Positions 18,028 through 28,362 of a stretch of 64,000 nt of DNA are shown in pieces. How positions within the stretch are numbered: position 1 is the first letter of the stretch; each line of letters starts with the position of its first letter. Source of the DNA: Rhodanobacter glycinis (GTDB lineage Bacteria > Pseudomonadota > Gammaproteobacteria > Xanthomonadales > Rhodanobacteraceae); assembly GCF_900114325.1 (NCBI RefSeq), contig NZ_FOSR01000006.1, positions 162,197-226,196 on the forward strand, written 5' to 3'. A model generated the notes under the pieces. It was given only the letters and a program-made list of their open reading frames with translations, was not told where the DNA came from and ran no database searches. The position numbers and the translations under genes were made by a program.

Positions 18028-18597
18028 TCACTTGCCGACGCGACCGACGTATTCGCCAGTACGGGTGTCGACCTTGATGAGTTCTTCCTGGTTCACGAAC
18101 AGCGGCACACGCACGACGGCACCGGTTTCCAGCGTGGCCGGCTTGCCGCCGCCGCCGGAGGTGTCGCCGCGCACGCCGGGGTCGGTCTCGGTGATCTTCA
18201 GCTCGACGAAGTTCGGCGCCTGCACCGCGATGATCTCGCCGTTGAACAGGGTCACCACGCACTCTTCCTCGCCCTTCAGCCACTTCGAGGTTTCACCCAT
18301 GCCGGCCTTGCCGGCCTGGTGCTGCTCGAAGGTATCCGGCTGCATGAAGTGCCAGTATTCGCCATCCGAGTACAGGTACTGCATGTCGGTATCGGTGACG
18401 TCGGCGACTTCGTACGAGTCGCTGGACTTCATCGTCTGCTCGGAGGTGCGGCCGGTCTTCAGGTTGCGGATGAAGATGCGGGTGAACGCCTGGCCCTTGC
18501 CAGGCTTGATGAACTCGGCTTCGGTGATGACCCACGGGTCGTTGTTGTGAAGGATTTTCATGCCCTTCTTGACGTCGTTGAGTCCGGCGGTGGCCAT
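18028..18597 (-). CDS. efp: elongation factor P
   Basis: 189 residues. EF-P rescues ribosomes stalled at polyproline. From ATG 18597 the residue in the KOW-domain loop KPGKGQAF is K34, the lysine that EpmA/EpmB beta-lysylate in gammaproteobacteria. This supports the chosen start; an upstream in-frame start would shift the number. Acidic domain and C-terminal GEYVGRVGK are intact. Divergent from epmB with 88 nt between starts. Confidence 0.97.
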   Translation of the reverse strand: MATAGLNDVKKGMKILHNNDPWVITEAEFIKPGKGQAFTRIFIRNLKTGRTSEQTMKSSDSYEVADVTDTDMQYLYSDGEYWHFMQPDTFEQHQAGKAGMGETSKWLKGEEECVVTLFNGEIIAVQAPNFVELKITETDPGVRGDTSGGGGKPATLETGAVVRVPLFVNQEELIKVDTRTGEYVGRVGK

Positions 18598-18685
18598 GCG
18601 TGTGTGCTCCAGAGTCAAAACTGCCGCACGAGGCGGCTAGAATTAAGGGGTTGCAACAGGCCCGCTGGCCTGCCCAAGGTCCATC

Positions 18686-19696
18686 ATGATAACCGCAAGC
18701 CCCGTCACTCGCCTATCGTCGCCGTCCACGGACTGGCGCGAGCTCTGGCGCCATGCCATCACCAACGCCACCGAGCTGCTGGAAATGCTCGGGCTGGACG
18801 ACCTGGCCGACCGCCTGCCACCTGCCGACGCCGGCTTCGCCCTGCGCGTGCCGCGCGGCTTCGTGGCGCGCATGCGCCACGGCGACCCGCGTGACCCGCT
18901 GCTGCTGCAGGTGTTGCCGCAACTGGCCGAACTGGACGAGGTTCCCGGCTTCGTCGCCGACGCGGTGGGCGACATGGCCTCGCGCGAAGCCCGGGGCGTG
19001 CTGCACAAGTACCAGGGCCGCGCCTTGCTGATCGCCAGCGGCAGCTGCGCGATCAACTGCCGCTACTGCTTTCGCCGCCACTTTCCCTACGGCGACGAGA
19101 TGGCCGCGGCCGGCCAGTGGCGCCAGGCGCTGGCGCATGTGCGCCAGGACCCCAGCATCAACGAGCTGATCCTTTCCGGCGGCGACCCGCTGGCGCTATC
19201 CACCGGCAAGCTGGAGGAACTGGGCCGGGGCCTGGCCGATATCCCGCACGTCACCCGTTTGCGCATCCACAGCCGCCTGCCGGTGGTGCTGCCTGAGCGC
19301 ATCGATGCGGCTTTCACCGACTGGCTCGCCGCCCTGCCACTGCAGAAGGTGGTGGTGCTGCACGCCAACCACACCAACGAATTCGATGTCTCGGTCGACG
19401 CCGCCTGCGCCCGCCTGCGCGAAGCCGGTGCCACGCTGCTCAACCAGTCGGTGCTGCTGCGTGGCGTCAACGACGAAGCCGGCGCGCTGGCCGCCTTGTC
19501 CGAACGCATGTTCGCCGCCGGCGTGCTGCCCTATTACCTGCACCAACTGGACCGGGTGCAGGGTGCTGCCCACTTCGAGGTGGACGACGCCCGCGCCCTG
19601 GCGCTGATGGAGCAATTGCGCGGCCGCCTGCCCGGCTACCTGGTGCCGAAACTGGTGCGCGAAGTGGGCGGCGATCCGTCCAAACGTCCGCTGTGA
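18686..19696 (+). CDS. epmB: EF-P beta-lysylation protein EpmB (lysine 2,3-aminomutase)
   Basis: 336 residues. Radical SAM enzyme that converts lysine to beta-lysine for EF-P modification. Radical SAM cysteines in SCAINCRYCFRRHFPY (CxxxCxxC) near residues 117-131; SGGDPLALS and HANHTNEFD follow. Divergent from its substrate gene efp, which links the two functions. EpmA, the ligase, is not in the window. Confidence 0.95.
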   Translation: MITASPVTRLSSPSTDWRELWRHAITNATELLEMLGLDDLADRLPPADAGFALRVPRGFVARMRHGDPRDPLLLQVLPQLAELDEVPGFVADAVGDMASREARGVLHKYQGRALLIASGSCAINCRYCFRRHFPYGDEMAAAGQWRQALAHVRQDPSINELILSGGDPLALSTGKLEELGRGLADIPHVTRLRIHSRLPVVLPERIDAAFTDWLAALPLQKVVVLHANHTNEFDVSVDAACARLREAGATLLNQSVLLRGVNDEAGALAALSERMFAAGVLPYYLHQLDRVQGAAHFEVDDARALALMEQLRGRLPGYLVPKLVREVGGDPSKRPL

Positions 19697-19850
19697 GGCG
19701 ATACGGCATCCCATCCATGAGATTCGTCACCGTTGCAGGGTTCCACGCTGGCCTCCTCGCATGGAATCCGTTACAACGCATGCATACTGCAATGAATGGT
19801 GACCCTGACATGCGCCGTTTCAGCCCATTCCACGGAAGCGCAATGCACCC

Positions 19851-21902
19851 ATGAAGAACAACGCCGTCATCAAGATCCTCTTCATCGAAAACTCGGTCGA
19901 GGATGCGGAACAGATCATCAGCCTCATCCGCAATGCCGGCATTGCCGTGCGCCCCGCCCGGGCCACGGACAGCGAGCAGCTGAAAAAGTCGCTGGACGAG
20001 CTCGGCCCGGACCTGGTGCTGTTCAACCCCGGCGTGGGCTCGTTGCCATTGCGTGAAGTGGCCCAGGCGATCGACGCCAGCGGCCGCGACATGGCCTTGA
20101 TCGCCAATGTGGCGCAGATGGATGCGCAGTCGGTCTCCGACCTGTTCGCCGCCGGCGTGCACGGCGTGGCCTCGCACGGCCAGCCGCGCCAGTTCATCAC
20201 CGTGGTGCAGCGCGAATTCGATTCGCTGAACACGCGCCGCCAGGTACGCAAGCTGGAAAGCGCGCTGCGCGAATCCGAGCGTCGCTGCGATGCGCTGCTG
20301 GACTCGTCCAACGACGCCATCGCCTACGTGCACGAAGGCATGCACGTGCGCGCCAACCGCTCCTACCTCGACACCTTCGGTTACGAGGATTTCGACGAGC
20401 TGCTTGGCCTGCCCATCCTCGACCTGATCAACCACGAATACGCCGACGCGCTGAAAACCCTGCTGAAGAACCATTCGCGCGACGAGAAGGCACCACCGAA
20501 CACGGACCTGATCGCGCGGCGCGCGGATGGCAGCACCTTCCCGGCCACCATCGAGTTCGCGCATGCCACGTTCGAGGGCGAGACTTGCCTGCAGGTCGTG
20601 TTCCGCCGCCAGTTGATCGACCCGGCGATGGTGGAGCAGTTGCAGCGCGACCCGGTCACTGGGCTCTACCTGCGCGCCCGCACCCTGGAGTTCATCGACG
20701 AGGCCGTGGCAGCGGCGGCAAGCGGCCGCAAGGGGCAGACCCTGTTGCTGATCGAGCCGGACAACTGGAACGCCACCGTGGCCGGCATCGGCCTGGGCAA
20801 GGCCGACGAGTTGCTGGCCGGGATTGCGGCCCGGATCAGCGCCCTGCTCGGACCCGACGACGTGGCCGGCCTGCTCGCCGAGCACACCTTTGGCGTATTG
20901 CTGCATTCCAGCAGCGACGAGGCCATCAAGACCTGGATCACCGGCCTGCAGCAGCAGATCGCCGAACGCATCTTCGATGCCGGGCAACGCTCGATCACGC
21001 TCACCGTCAGCATCGGCGGCAGCCTGCTGGCGGAGAAGAACGCCAACGCCGAATTGTTGCTCAACCAGGCCAGCACAGCCTTGCGCAACGCCCAGGGCCA
21101 GGGCGGCAACCGCAGCGACCTGCACGATCCCACCGCGCGCGAGAAGGCCGACGAGGAACGCGAGCGCAACTGGCTGACCCAACTGCGCCAGGCTCTGGTG
21201 CAGGACGAGTTCGTGCTGCATCACCAGCACGTCATCAGCCTGCAGGATGCCGACGGCGACTATTCGGAGATCCTGCTGCGCATGAACGGCCCGCAAGGCG
21301 AAGTGCAACCGGGCTTCTTCATGCCGATCGCCGAGAAGCACGGCCTCTCCGCCGAGATCGACCGCTGGGTGCTGGACAAGGCGATCTCCGCCCTGCAGGC
21401 GCGCGACACCCAGGGCGTCGCCACCACCTTCTTCGTCAAGCTCACCACCGACTCGCTGCAGCGCCCCGAGCTGCTGCCATGGCTGGCCAAGCGCCTGCAG
21501 CAGGCAGCATTGAAACGTGGCCGCATCGTGCTGGAAATGACCGAAAGCAAGGTGGTCACCCTGCTTCGACCCGCCCAGGAATTCGTGGCGGGCTGGAAAA
21601 AACTGGGCGGCCGTTTTGCCCTGGAGCAATTCGGTTCGGGCCTGAATTCATTCCAGTTGCTCAGCCATGTCGAGGCCGACTACCTGAAAATCGACCGCAG
21701 CTACATGTCCGGCCTGCCGCAACAGGCGGAGAACCAGCAGAAGATCGCGGAGATCTGCCAGCAGGCGCACGAACTGAAGAAGCAGGTGATCGCCGAATGG
21801 GTGGAGGATGCCGCGAGCACCTCGCTGCTGTTCGCCTGCGGCGTGGACTTCGTGCAGGGCAACTTCCTGCAGGAACCGCAGCTGCTGACGATCAAGCCCT
21901 GA
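19851..21902 (+). CDS. fimX: FimX-like REC-PAS-GGDEF-EAL c-di-GMP effector for type IV pili
   Basis: 683 residues, close to FimX length. Order: degenerate REC (phosphoacceptor position is N in LVLFNP), PAS (about 150-260), GGDEF (about 270-410, signature degraded to AEHTFG), EAL (about 430-683). EAL active-site residues are altered: EILLR for EALLR, and the DDFG loop reads EQFGSG, while KIDRSY and IAEWVED remain. This pattern fits a c-di-GMP binder rather than an enzyme, as in Pseudomonas and Xanthomonas FimX, which binds PilZ and controls PilB-driven pilus assembly. No pil genes are adjacent. Confidence 0.87.
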   Translation: MKNNAVIKILFIENSVEDAEQIISLIRNAGIAVRPARATDSEQLKKSLDELGPDLVLFNPGVGSLPLREVAQAIDASGRDMALIANVAQMDAQSVSDLFAAGVHGVASHGQPRQFITVVQREFDSLNTRRQVRKLESALRESERRCDALLDSSNDAIAYVHEGMHVRANRSYLDTFGYEDFDELLGLPILDLINHEYADALKTLLKNHSRDEKAPPNTDLIARRADGSTFPATIEFAHATFEGETCLQVVFRRQLIDPAMVEQLQRDPVTGLYLRARTLEFIDEAVAAAASGRKGQTLLLIEPDNWNATVAGIGLGKADELLAGIAARISALLGPDDVAGLLAEHTFGVLLHSSSDEAIKTWITGLQQQIAERIFDAGQRSITLTVSIGGSLLAEKNANAELLLNQASTALRNAQGQGGNRSDLHDPTAREKADEERERNWLTQLRQALVQDEFVLHHQHVISLQDADGDYSEILLRMNGPQGEVQPGFFMPIAEKHGLSAEIDRWVLDKAISALQARDTQGVATTFFVKLTTDSLQRPELLPWLAKRLQQAALKRGRIVLEMTESKVVTLLRPAQEFVAGWKKLGGRFALEQFGSGLNSFQLLSHVEADYLKIDRSYMSGLPQQAENQQKIAEICQQAHELKKQVIAEWVEDAASTSLLFACGVDFVQGNFLQEPQLLTIKP

Positions 21903-21911
21903 CGGCCAATG

Positions 21912-22053
21912 ACTCCCTCTCCCCTTTGGGGAGAGGATTGGGGTGAGGGGACAACCTCGCGACGGCATTCCACCGGAGCGATGTTTCGCCCTTCCCAACG
22001 CCTCTGCCTGCCCCGCCCCTCACCTCGATCCTCTCCCCGAAGGGGAGAGGAAG
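21912..22053. repeat. CTCTCCCC/GGGGAGAG inverted pair
   Basis: Arms of about 40 nt, 21912-21952 and 22012-22053, are near-perfect reverse complements and each contains a CTCTCCCCTTTGGGGAGAG-type hairpin followed by the GGTGAGGGG box. The pair lies between fimX and the rplS terminator. Related copies occur at 34441-34563 and 55636-55791. Confidence 0.75.
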
Positions 22054-22082
22054 AAAAATCAGGGCCTGCGCCGTTCCTTTCA

Positions 22083-22126
22083 GGCAACAAAAAACCCGCG
22101 GAGTGATCCGCGGGTTTTTTGTTGCC
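22083..22126. terminator. bidirectional terminator between fimX and rplS
   Basis: 20-bp perfect stem (22083-22102 with 22107-22126), GTGA loop. The stem contains A6/T6 runs flanking CCCGCGGA, giving a good T-tract for fimX (plus) and for the rpsP-rplS operon (minus). Confidence 0.92.
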
Positions 22127-22159
22127 GCCAGGCCATGACTGGCCCGGCGGTTACAGGAA

Positions 22160-22561
22160 TTACTTCGCAGCGGCAGCAGCAGCGGCCTTGGCGGCAGCCT
22201 TGGCGGCAGAAACGGCGGCGATGTCTTCCTTGATGCGGGCAGCCTTGCCTTCCAGGCCACGCAGGTAATACAGCTTGGCGCCACGCACCTTGCCCTTGCG
22301 CTTGACCGACACCGAGTCGATGGCCGGGCTGTGCGCCTGGAACACACGCTCCACGCCGGTGCCGTGCGAGATCTTGCGCACGGTGAAGGCCGAATGCAGA
22401 CCGCGGCTGCGCTTGGCGATGACCACGCCCTCGAAAGCCTGCACGCGCTCGCGATTGCCTTCCTTCACCTTGACGTTGACCACCACGGTATCGCCGGGGC
22501 CGAATTCCGGCAGCTGGCGGGTGATCTGCTCGGATTCGAACTGTTCGATGATCTTGTTCAT
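22160..22561 (-). CDS. rplS: 50S ribosomal protein L19
   Basis: 133 residues. L19 sits at the 30S-50S interface. [22 protein letters not shown] and [17 protein letters not shown] are typical. The C-terminus is extended by an Ala/Lys-rich tail ([15 protein letters not shown]) compared with the 115-residue E. coli protein. Last gene of rpsP-rimM-trmD-rplS, 12 nt after trmD. Confidence 0.97.
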   Translation of the reverse strand: MNKIIEQFESEQITRQLPEFGPGDTVVVNVKVKEGNRERVQAFEGVVIAKRSRGLHSAFTVRKISHGTGVERVFQAHSPAIDSVSVKRKGKVRGAKLYYLRGLEGKAARIKEDIAAVSAAKAAAKAAAAAAAK

Positions 22562-22573
22562 GGCAACACCTGA

Positions 22574-23353
22574 TTAGATTTCGGTACCACGGCCATTCGG
22601 GCCGCTTTGGTCATGCCGCATGTATTCGCGGCGGAATTCGTCCAGCAAGCTGCGGGATTCATCATCCAGCACAACTTGCGCCAACAGATCCGGACGGCGC
22701 AGCCAGGTTCGCCCCAGCGATTGCTTCAGGCGCCAGCGGCGAATCGCCGCGTGGTCGCCGGAGAGCAACACCTCCGGCACGTCGCCCAGTGCGTCATGCA
22801 CCGGCTTCGTGTAGTGCGGGCAGTCCAGCAAGCCGTTCGAGAACGAGTCCTGCTCGGCCGATTGCGCGTCGTTCAACGCGCCATCCTGCAAGCGCCCCAC
22901 GGCATCGATCACCACCGCAGCGCCCAGCTCGCCACCGGACAGCACATAATCGCCGATGGAAAGCTCCTCGTCGATCTCGTGCGCCAGCAGGCGCTCATCC
23001 ACACCTTCGTAACGTCCGCAGACCAAGGCGATTCGCGGCCGTCTGGCCAGCGCTTCCACCCTGCCCTGCGTCAGCCGCGCTCCCTGCGGACTGAGGTAAA
23101 TCACATGCACCGGTTCCGGCGCCGCCTCGCGCATGGCCTGCAAGGCCGCCCGCAAAGGCTCGATCAGCATCACCATCCCGGGTCCGCCGCCACAGGTGCG
23201 GCCGTCCACGGTACGGTAATGATCGGTGGCATGGTCGCGCGGATTCCAGGTTTCCACCTGCAACAACTGACGTTGCTGCGCGCGTCCCACCACACCTACC
23301 GCAGCGCACTGACGCACGAAGTCGGGAAACAGCGTAACGACATCAATGCGCAT
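22574..23353 (-). CDS. trmD: tRNA (guanine-N1)-methyltransferase
   Basis: 259 residues. Methylates G37 of tRNAs with SAM. Trefoil-knot SPOUT motifs: [15 protein letters not shown] and [17 protein letters not shown], preceded by [10 protein letters not shown]. It is 20 nt downstream of rimM and 12 nt upstream of rplS, the conserved order. Start ATG 23353 ([10 protein letters not shown]). Confidence 0.97.
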   Translation of the reverse strand: MRIDVVTLFPDFVRQCAAVGVVGRAQQRQLLQVETWNPRDHATDHYRTVDGRTCGGGPGMVMLIEPLRAALQAMREAAPEPVHVIYLSPQGARLTQGRVEALARRPRIALVCGRYEGVDERLLAHEIDEELSIGDYVLSGGELGAAVVIDAVGRLQDGALNDAQSAEQDSFSNGLLDCPHYTKPVHDALGDVPEVLLSGDHAAIRRWRLKQSLGRTWLRRPDLLAQVVLDDESRSLLDEFRREYMRHDQSGPNGRGTEI

Positions 23354-23373
23354 GAACCCTCAACTCCGCACGT

Positions 23374-23895
23374 TCAGAATTCAGGGTCCCAGTCCACCAC
23401 CATGCGCCCGCCGGACAAATCCACCGAACGCACATAAACACCCTGGACGAAGGGAATCAGCCGCTCGCGCTCGCCGTCCCTCACCACCACGACATCGTTG
23501 GCACCGGTGGCGAACAGATGAGTCACCCGTCCCAGCGCCACGCCTTCCGTGGTGACGACCTCGAGTCCTTCAAGATCGACCCAGTAATACTCGTCCTTGC
23601 CGGGCGGCGGCAGCAGCTCGCGGGCGACATGGATATCCACTCCCACCAGCGCAGCTGCCGTGTCACGGTCATCCACGCCGGGCAATTGGCAGATCAGCCC
23701 CTTGCCCTGCGGGCGTCCCTTGACGCCGGTCATCTCCGTTTCCGTACCCGGCGCAGTAGCAAGCAGCCAGGGCTGGTAGTCGAAGATGCGCGTGCGTGGC
23801 TCGGTCCAGGATTCGATCTTGAGCCAGCCCTGCACGCCATACAGCCCGACGATGCGTCCGACCAGGACGCGCCGACCGGCTGTCACCTCAGTCAC
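23374..23895 (-). CDS. rimM: 16S rRNA processing protein RimM
   Basis: 173 residues. Ribosome maturation factor acting with S19 on the 30S head. [24 protein letters not shown] near the start and [11 protein letters not shown] with the PRC-barrel in the second half. The start appears to be GTG (23895), 10 nt after rpsP; no in-frame ATG exists upstream of the conserved region. Confidence 0.95.
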   Translation of the reverse strand: MTEVTAGRRVLVGRIVGLYGVQGWLKIESWTEPRTRIFDYQPWLLATAPGTETEMTGVKGRPQGKGLICQLPGVDDRDTAAALVGVDIHVARELLPPPGKDEYYWVDLEGLEVVTTEGVALGRVTHLFATGANDVVVVRDGERERLIPFVQGVYVRSVDLSGGRMVVDWDPEF

Positions 23896-23905
23896 CGAGA
23901 CGGAC

Positions 23906-24163
23906 TCAGGCAGCCTGCTGCAACTTGCCGGCTTCCTTGACCAGGGCGGCGACCTTGTCGGTCAGCTGGGCGCCCTTGCCCACCCATTCCTTGACGCGCT
24001 CGACGTTCAGCTCGAGGCGCTTGTCCTTGCCGGAGGCAACCGGGTTGTAATAACCGACGTTCTCGATGTTGCGACCGTCGCGCTTGTTGCGCTGATCGGT
24101 GACCACGACGTGGTAGAACGGGCGGCCCTTGGCGCCACCGCGCGAAAGACGAATCTTGACCAT
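23906..24163 (-). CDS. rpsP: 30S ribosomal protein S16
   Basis: 85 residues from ATG 24163 ([20 protein letters not shown]). First gene of rpsP-rimM-trmD-rplS. A TAAAAT -10 candidate lies upstream at 24235-24230. The frame is open a little further upstream but without similarity. Confidence 0.97.
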   Translation of the reverse strand: MVKIRLSRGGAKGRPFYHVVVTDQRNKRDGRNIENVGYYNPVASGKDKRLELNVERVKEWVGKGAQLTDKVAALVKEAGKLQQAA

Positions 24164-24229
24164 AGTAAAAGCTCCAGAGTTGCCGGAATCGCCGGCCGCA
24201 CGCACGAGGCCGTGCGCGGTAAACGCGGC

Positions 24230-24258
24230 ATTTTAGAGGGATGTGATTGAAAAAGGAA
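24230..24258 (-). promoter_or_regulatory. candidate promoter of rpsP operon
   Basis: On the minus strand TAAAAT (24235-24230) resembles a sigma70 -10 box. The -35 at 17-nt spacing (TTCCTT, 24258-24253) is poor. It stands in an A/T-rich pocket about 70 nt upstream of rpsP. Confidence 0.35.
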
Positions 24259-24327
24259 GAGGTTATGCGGGTTGTAGCGTTGCGGCGGCAGCCGGTCAGC
24301 TAGAAAAGCCAGAGCCTTGCCTGATGC

Positions 24328-24436
24328 CCGGGAAGGGCATCCTGCCCTTCCCGGACCCGCCAAGGCCGGCTTGCCGGCCTTGGCTCCGTCACCCACCGCT
24401 GCGCGATGGGTGACGAGCGGGCCATCCCTGGCCCGC
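24328..24436. repeat. run of four consecutive perfect hairpins downstream of ffh
   Basis: Four palindromes follow each other: 24328-24339/24343-24354 (12 bp, 3-nt loop), 24359-24369/24374-24384 (11 bp, 4-nt loop), 24388-24395/24407-24414 (8 bp) and 24417-24424/24429-24436 (8 bp, 4-nt loop). Gaps between them are only 2-4 nt. The array begins 11 nt past the ffh stop (minus sense) and lies between ffh and the rpsP promoter. No T-run is seen. It may terminate or protect ffh mRNA, or be a composite repeat element. Confidence 0.8.
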
Positions 24437-24447
24437 GTGGCGCCATG

Positions 24448-25833
<1,386 letters not shown>

Positions 25834-25958
25834 GGCGGGCAACGAGGATGCGGAAAGCTTCCAGTATACGGGACGCGACCATGGCATGGGCGCGCCGGGA
25901 CCACGCTGTCCACCCGCCGGTCCGCTGCGCGATGGCCCGGCCCGGCTGTAATGGCCGT

Positions 25959-27296
25959 CTATCGGCGCCCGATCCAGGCAGCGATATCGCGGATGACACG
26001 GGGATCGACGTGACTGGGCTTCGAATAATCACTGCCGGTCTGCGCGGCCGGCATGAACAGGTGGCCCAGCCCGGGGTAGAGGTGGAAGGTGGCGGTCGGC
26101 GTGCCGGCCATGTCCCGCTTCCATACCGCGAAGTCGAGTGTTGGCGAGACCTGGAAATCGGCATCGCCCTGCAGGAACAGCATCGGCATGCCCAGCGATT
26201 GGGCCACGGCCACCTGGTGGTAGTCGTTCAGGCTCTGCCAGTAGCTTTGCGGCTGACCGAAGAACGTGCCACGCGGTGGCTGCCCCGGCGTGGCCTGCGC
26301 CAGCAGCTTCTGCTCATGGCGAAGGGCTTCGATCTTCCGGGTCGCCACCTTGGGCGGATCCTGCTCATGGAACTGCTGAATCAGCACATCCAGCAAGCTC
26401 CTGGCCGGCGCCGCCAGCAAGATCAGGCCTGCCAGCTGCGGATCACGCTGGCCGATGCGCGGCGCCATCATCGCGCCCAGGCTATGGCCCAGCACGTAGA
26501 CACGGCGCGGATCGATCGCCTTCAGCGCGGAGAGCGCATGCGCTGCGGTCACGGCGTCATCGGTTACCTCGGCGTCGACGTTGTAGCCGCCTTTCGTCCC
26601 CCAGTCGCTGTAATCGTAAGGACGCTTGTCGTACCGCAGCGAGGCGACGCCCGCTCTGGCCAGCCCCTCGGCAAGGTCGCGAAACGGCTTGTTCGGACCC
26701 ACCGTCTCGTCGAAGTCGTGGGCTCCGGAGCCTGCCACCATCACCACGGCCGGAAACGGCCCCTTGCCGGGCGGCAAGGTCAACACGCCTTTCAGCGGGC
26801 CCAACGGCGAGACGACCGCCATCGGCTGCACACGCACGCCATCGGCCTCGACATGCGCCCGCACCGGCACCGGCGCACTTTTCTGGATTGCCAGCGCCAG
26901 TTGCTCCTGTGGCGCGAAGCGCAGCGTGGTGATCCGGCTGCTGCCATCGCACTGGACCACCATGCCCAGTGGCACTTTGGCGAAATGCACCGGGGTGACC
27001 GTCACCGGTTGATCTCGGATGTATGCGCCTTGCGCAGCGCCATGCGATACGTAGCGCCCCGCCTGCGCCTGCAACGTGCTCCACACCTTCGCCAGCGTTG
27101 CAGCGTCCAGCTGCGCCGCCAGGCTTGGCGCGAAGTCCTTGCCCGCGGCAACGTCGTCGCCGCGCACCAGCGCGTCGAGCACGGCACTGGCGTGTGCCGC
27201 GCAACTTGTTGCCGGCACGGCGGCCTTCGCGTGCCCCGGTGCGGTGGCCAGCAAGGCAACACCCAGCACGGCACGGATCGACAAACGTGTGTTCAT
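25959..27296 (-). CDS. secreted alpha/beta hydrolase with N-terminal DUF3887-like domain
   Basis: 445 residues. Signal peptide (about 1-26, ending GHAKA), an N-terminal domain (about 35-120) resembling DUF3887, then an alpha/beta-hydrolase domain with nucleophile elbow YVLGHSLGAMMAP and catalytic histidine in PGLGHLFMP. Such proteins are predicted periplasmic esterases or peptidases. Its ATG overlaps the sdpI stop (ATGA), so it is the third gene of the sdpR-sdpI-hydrolase operon. Substrate unknown. Confidence 0.85.
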   Translation of the reverse strand: MNTRLSIRAVLGVALLATAPGHAKAAVPATSCAAHASAVLDALVRGDDVAAGKDFAPSLAAQLDAATLAKVWSTLQAQAGRYVSHGAAQGAYIRDQPVTVTPVHFAKVPLGMVVQCDGSSRITTLRFAPQEQLALAIQKSAPVPVRAHVEADGVRVQPMAVVSPLGPLKGVLTLPPGKGPFPAVVMVAGSGAHDFDETVGPNKPFRDLAEGLARAGVASLRYDKRPYDYSDWGTKGGYNVDAEVTDDAVTAAHALSALKAIDPRRVYVLGHSLGAMMAPRIGQRDPQLAGLILLAAPARSLLDVLIQQFHEQDPPKVATRKIEALRHEQKLLAQATPGQPPRGTFFGQPQSYWQSLNDYHQVAVAQSLGMPMLFLQGDADFQVSPTLDFAVWKRDMAGTPTATFHLYPGLGHLFMPAAQTGSDYSKPSHVDPRVIRDIAAWIGRR

Positions 27297-27958
27297 GAGC
27301 GACCTCCCATGGAAGGATGGCGCCCCTCCAGGCGCCGATAGACCACATACGAATAAGCCGCGGGAACCAGGCAGGCGACCGCCACCGCCACCAGCATCCA
27401 CCAGCCTGCGCCTCCAGCGAGCGCATCCACCACCATCGCCACGCCAGCCAGCACGAACAGCCAGCCGCCTAGGCGATGGGTGCGCTCCCACACCGCCTCA
27501 CTGGCCAGTGTCCACGGCGTCTTGATGCCCACGAAGAAATTGCGGCGCAGCTTGCCCATGTAGTTGCCCACGACCACCAGCAGCACGCCGGCAACCAGTG
27601 GCACCACGGTGGATATCGGCACCGGGTAACCGGCAGAGCCCAATTGCGCTGTCACGCCGATCACCAGCATCGCGCCCTGGATGGCCAGCATCAGGCCGCC
27701 GTAAACGTCGGCGAACGGCGTAATGGCAAACCTGCGCGGCGAGATGCACGGAAGCAGCACCGTCAGCGCGGCCAAGACGATGATCATCAGCGGCCATATC
27801 GCCACGCCCCAGAAGCGCGACGCATAACCATTGGCGTGCCCCTGGCCATCCCAATGGATGGGCACCCGCGCAGGCAGGTGCGGATACAGCCAGATCGCCA
27901 CACCCACGGCAATCACCGCGAAGATGGCTGACACAATCAGTGTGCGTGCGGGTTTCAT
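27293..27958 (-). CDS. SdpI-family membrane protein (DUF1648/SdpI)
   Basis: 221 residues with about six membrane segments. N-terminal DUF1648-like part (VPIHWDGQGHANGYASRFWGV) and C-terminal SdpI part (LRRNFFVGIKTPWTLASEAVWERTHRLGGW). In Bacillus SdpI gives immunity to the SdpC toxin and sequesters the repressor SdpR. No sdpC is recognisable here. It overlaps sdpR and the hydrolase by ATGA on each side. Confidence 0.88.
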   Translation of the reverse strand: MKPARTLIVSAIFAVIAVGVAIWLYPHLPARVPIHWDGQGHANGYASRFWGVAIWPLMIIVLAALTVLLPCISPRRFAITPFADVYGGLMLAIQGAMLVIGVTAQLGSAGYPVPISTVVPLVAGVLLVVVGNYMGKLRRNFFVGIKTPWTLASEAVWERTHRLGGWLFVLAGVAMVVDALAGGAGWWMLVAVAVACLVPAAYSYVVYRRLEGRHPSMGGRS

Positions 27959-28242
27959 TTCTTTCCTCCGGTGTTTCCTTTTGACGGAAACAGATCCAGC
28001 ACCATGCGGGCGAGATCCTCGAATACGGTGCTGTTGAGCGAATAGACGATGTATTGGCCGCGCCGCTCGGTGCGCACCAGGTCGGCGCGCTTGAGCACGG
28101 CGAAGTGATGCGACAGCGAGGCCGGCGTGATGTCGAACGCCGCGCCGATCTCGCCGGCCGTCAACGAGCCACCCTGCAGGCGCTTGAGGATCGCGCGCCG
28201 GGTCGGGTCGGCCATGGCCTTGAACACTTCCTGCTGCTTCAT
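27955..28242 (-). CDS. SdpR-like ArsR-family autorepressor
   Basis: 95 residues from ATG 28242 (MKQQEVFKAMADPTRRAIL). ArsR winged helix: ADPTRRAILKRLQGG, TAGEIGAAFDITPASLSHHFAVLKRADLV as helix-turn-helix, RRGQYIVYSL wing. No metal-binding cysteine pair. Upstream in-frame starts (ATG 28251, TTG 28257) are possible. The adjacent dyad at 28269-28295 is a likely autoregulatory operator. Confidence 0.9.
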   Translation of the reverse strand: MKQQEVFKAMADPTRRAILKRLQGGSLTAGEIGAAFDITPASLSHHFAVLKRADLVRTERRGQYIVYSLNSTVFEDLARMVLDLFPSKGNTGGKK

Positions 28243-28268
28243 GATCCGCATCGTCAATCAGGTATAGC

Positions 28269-28295
28269 TAGATATTTAGACAAATATCTAAATAT
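28269..28295. promoter_or_regulatory. AT-rich dyad operator between sdpR-like gene and ypjD
   Basis: Two overlapping perfect inverted repeats: TAGATATTT/AAATATCTA (28269-28277, 28282-28290) and ATATTTAGA/TCTAAATAT (28272-28280, 28287-28295). The pocket is far richer in A/T than its surroundings and lies 27 nt upstream of the sdpR-like start. ArsR-family repressors bind such ATAnnnTAT dyads. Effect on ypjD (68 nt away) is uncertain. Confidence 0.7.
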
Positions 28296-28362
28296 TGCAA
28301 GTGCCGATCATGCGATGAGAAGCATTCACGTCCACCAAGAGCCTGTGCCACACTTCCACGTC

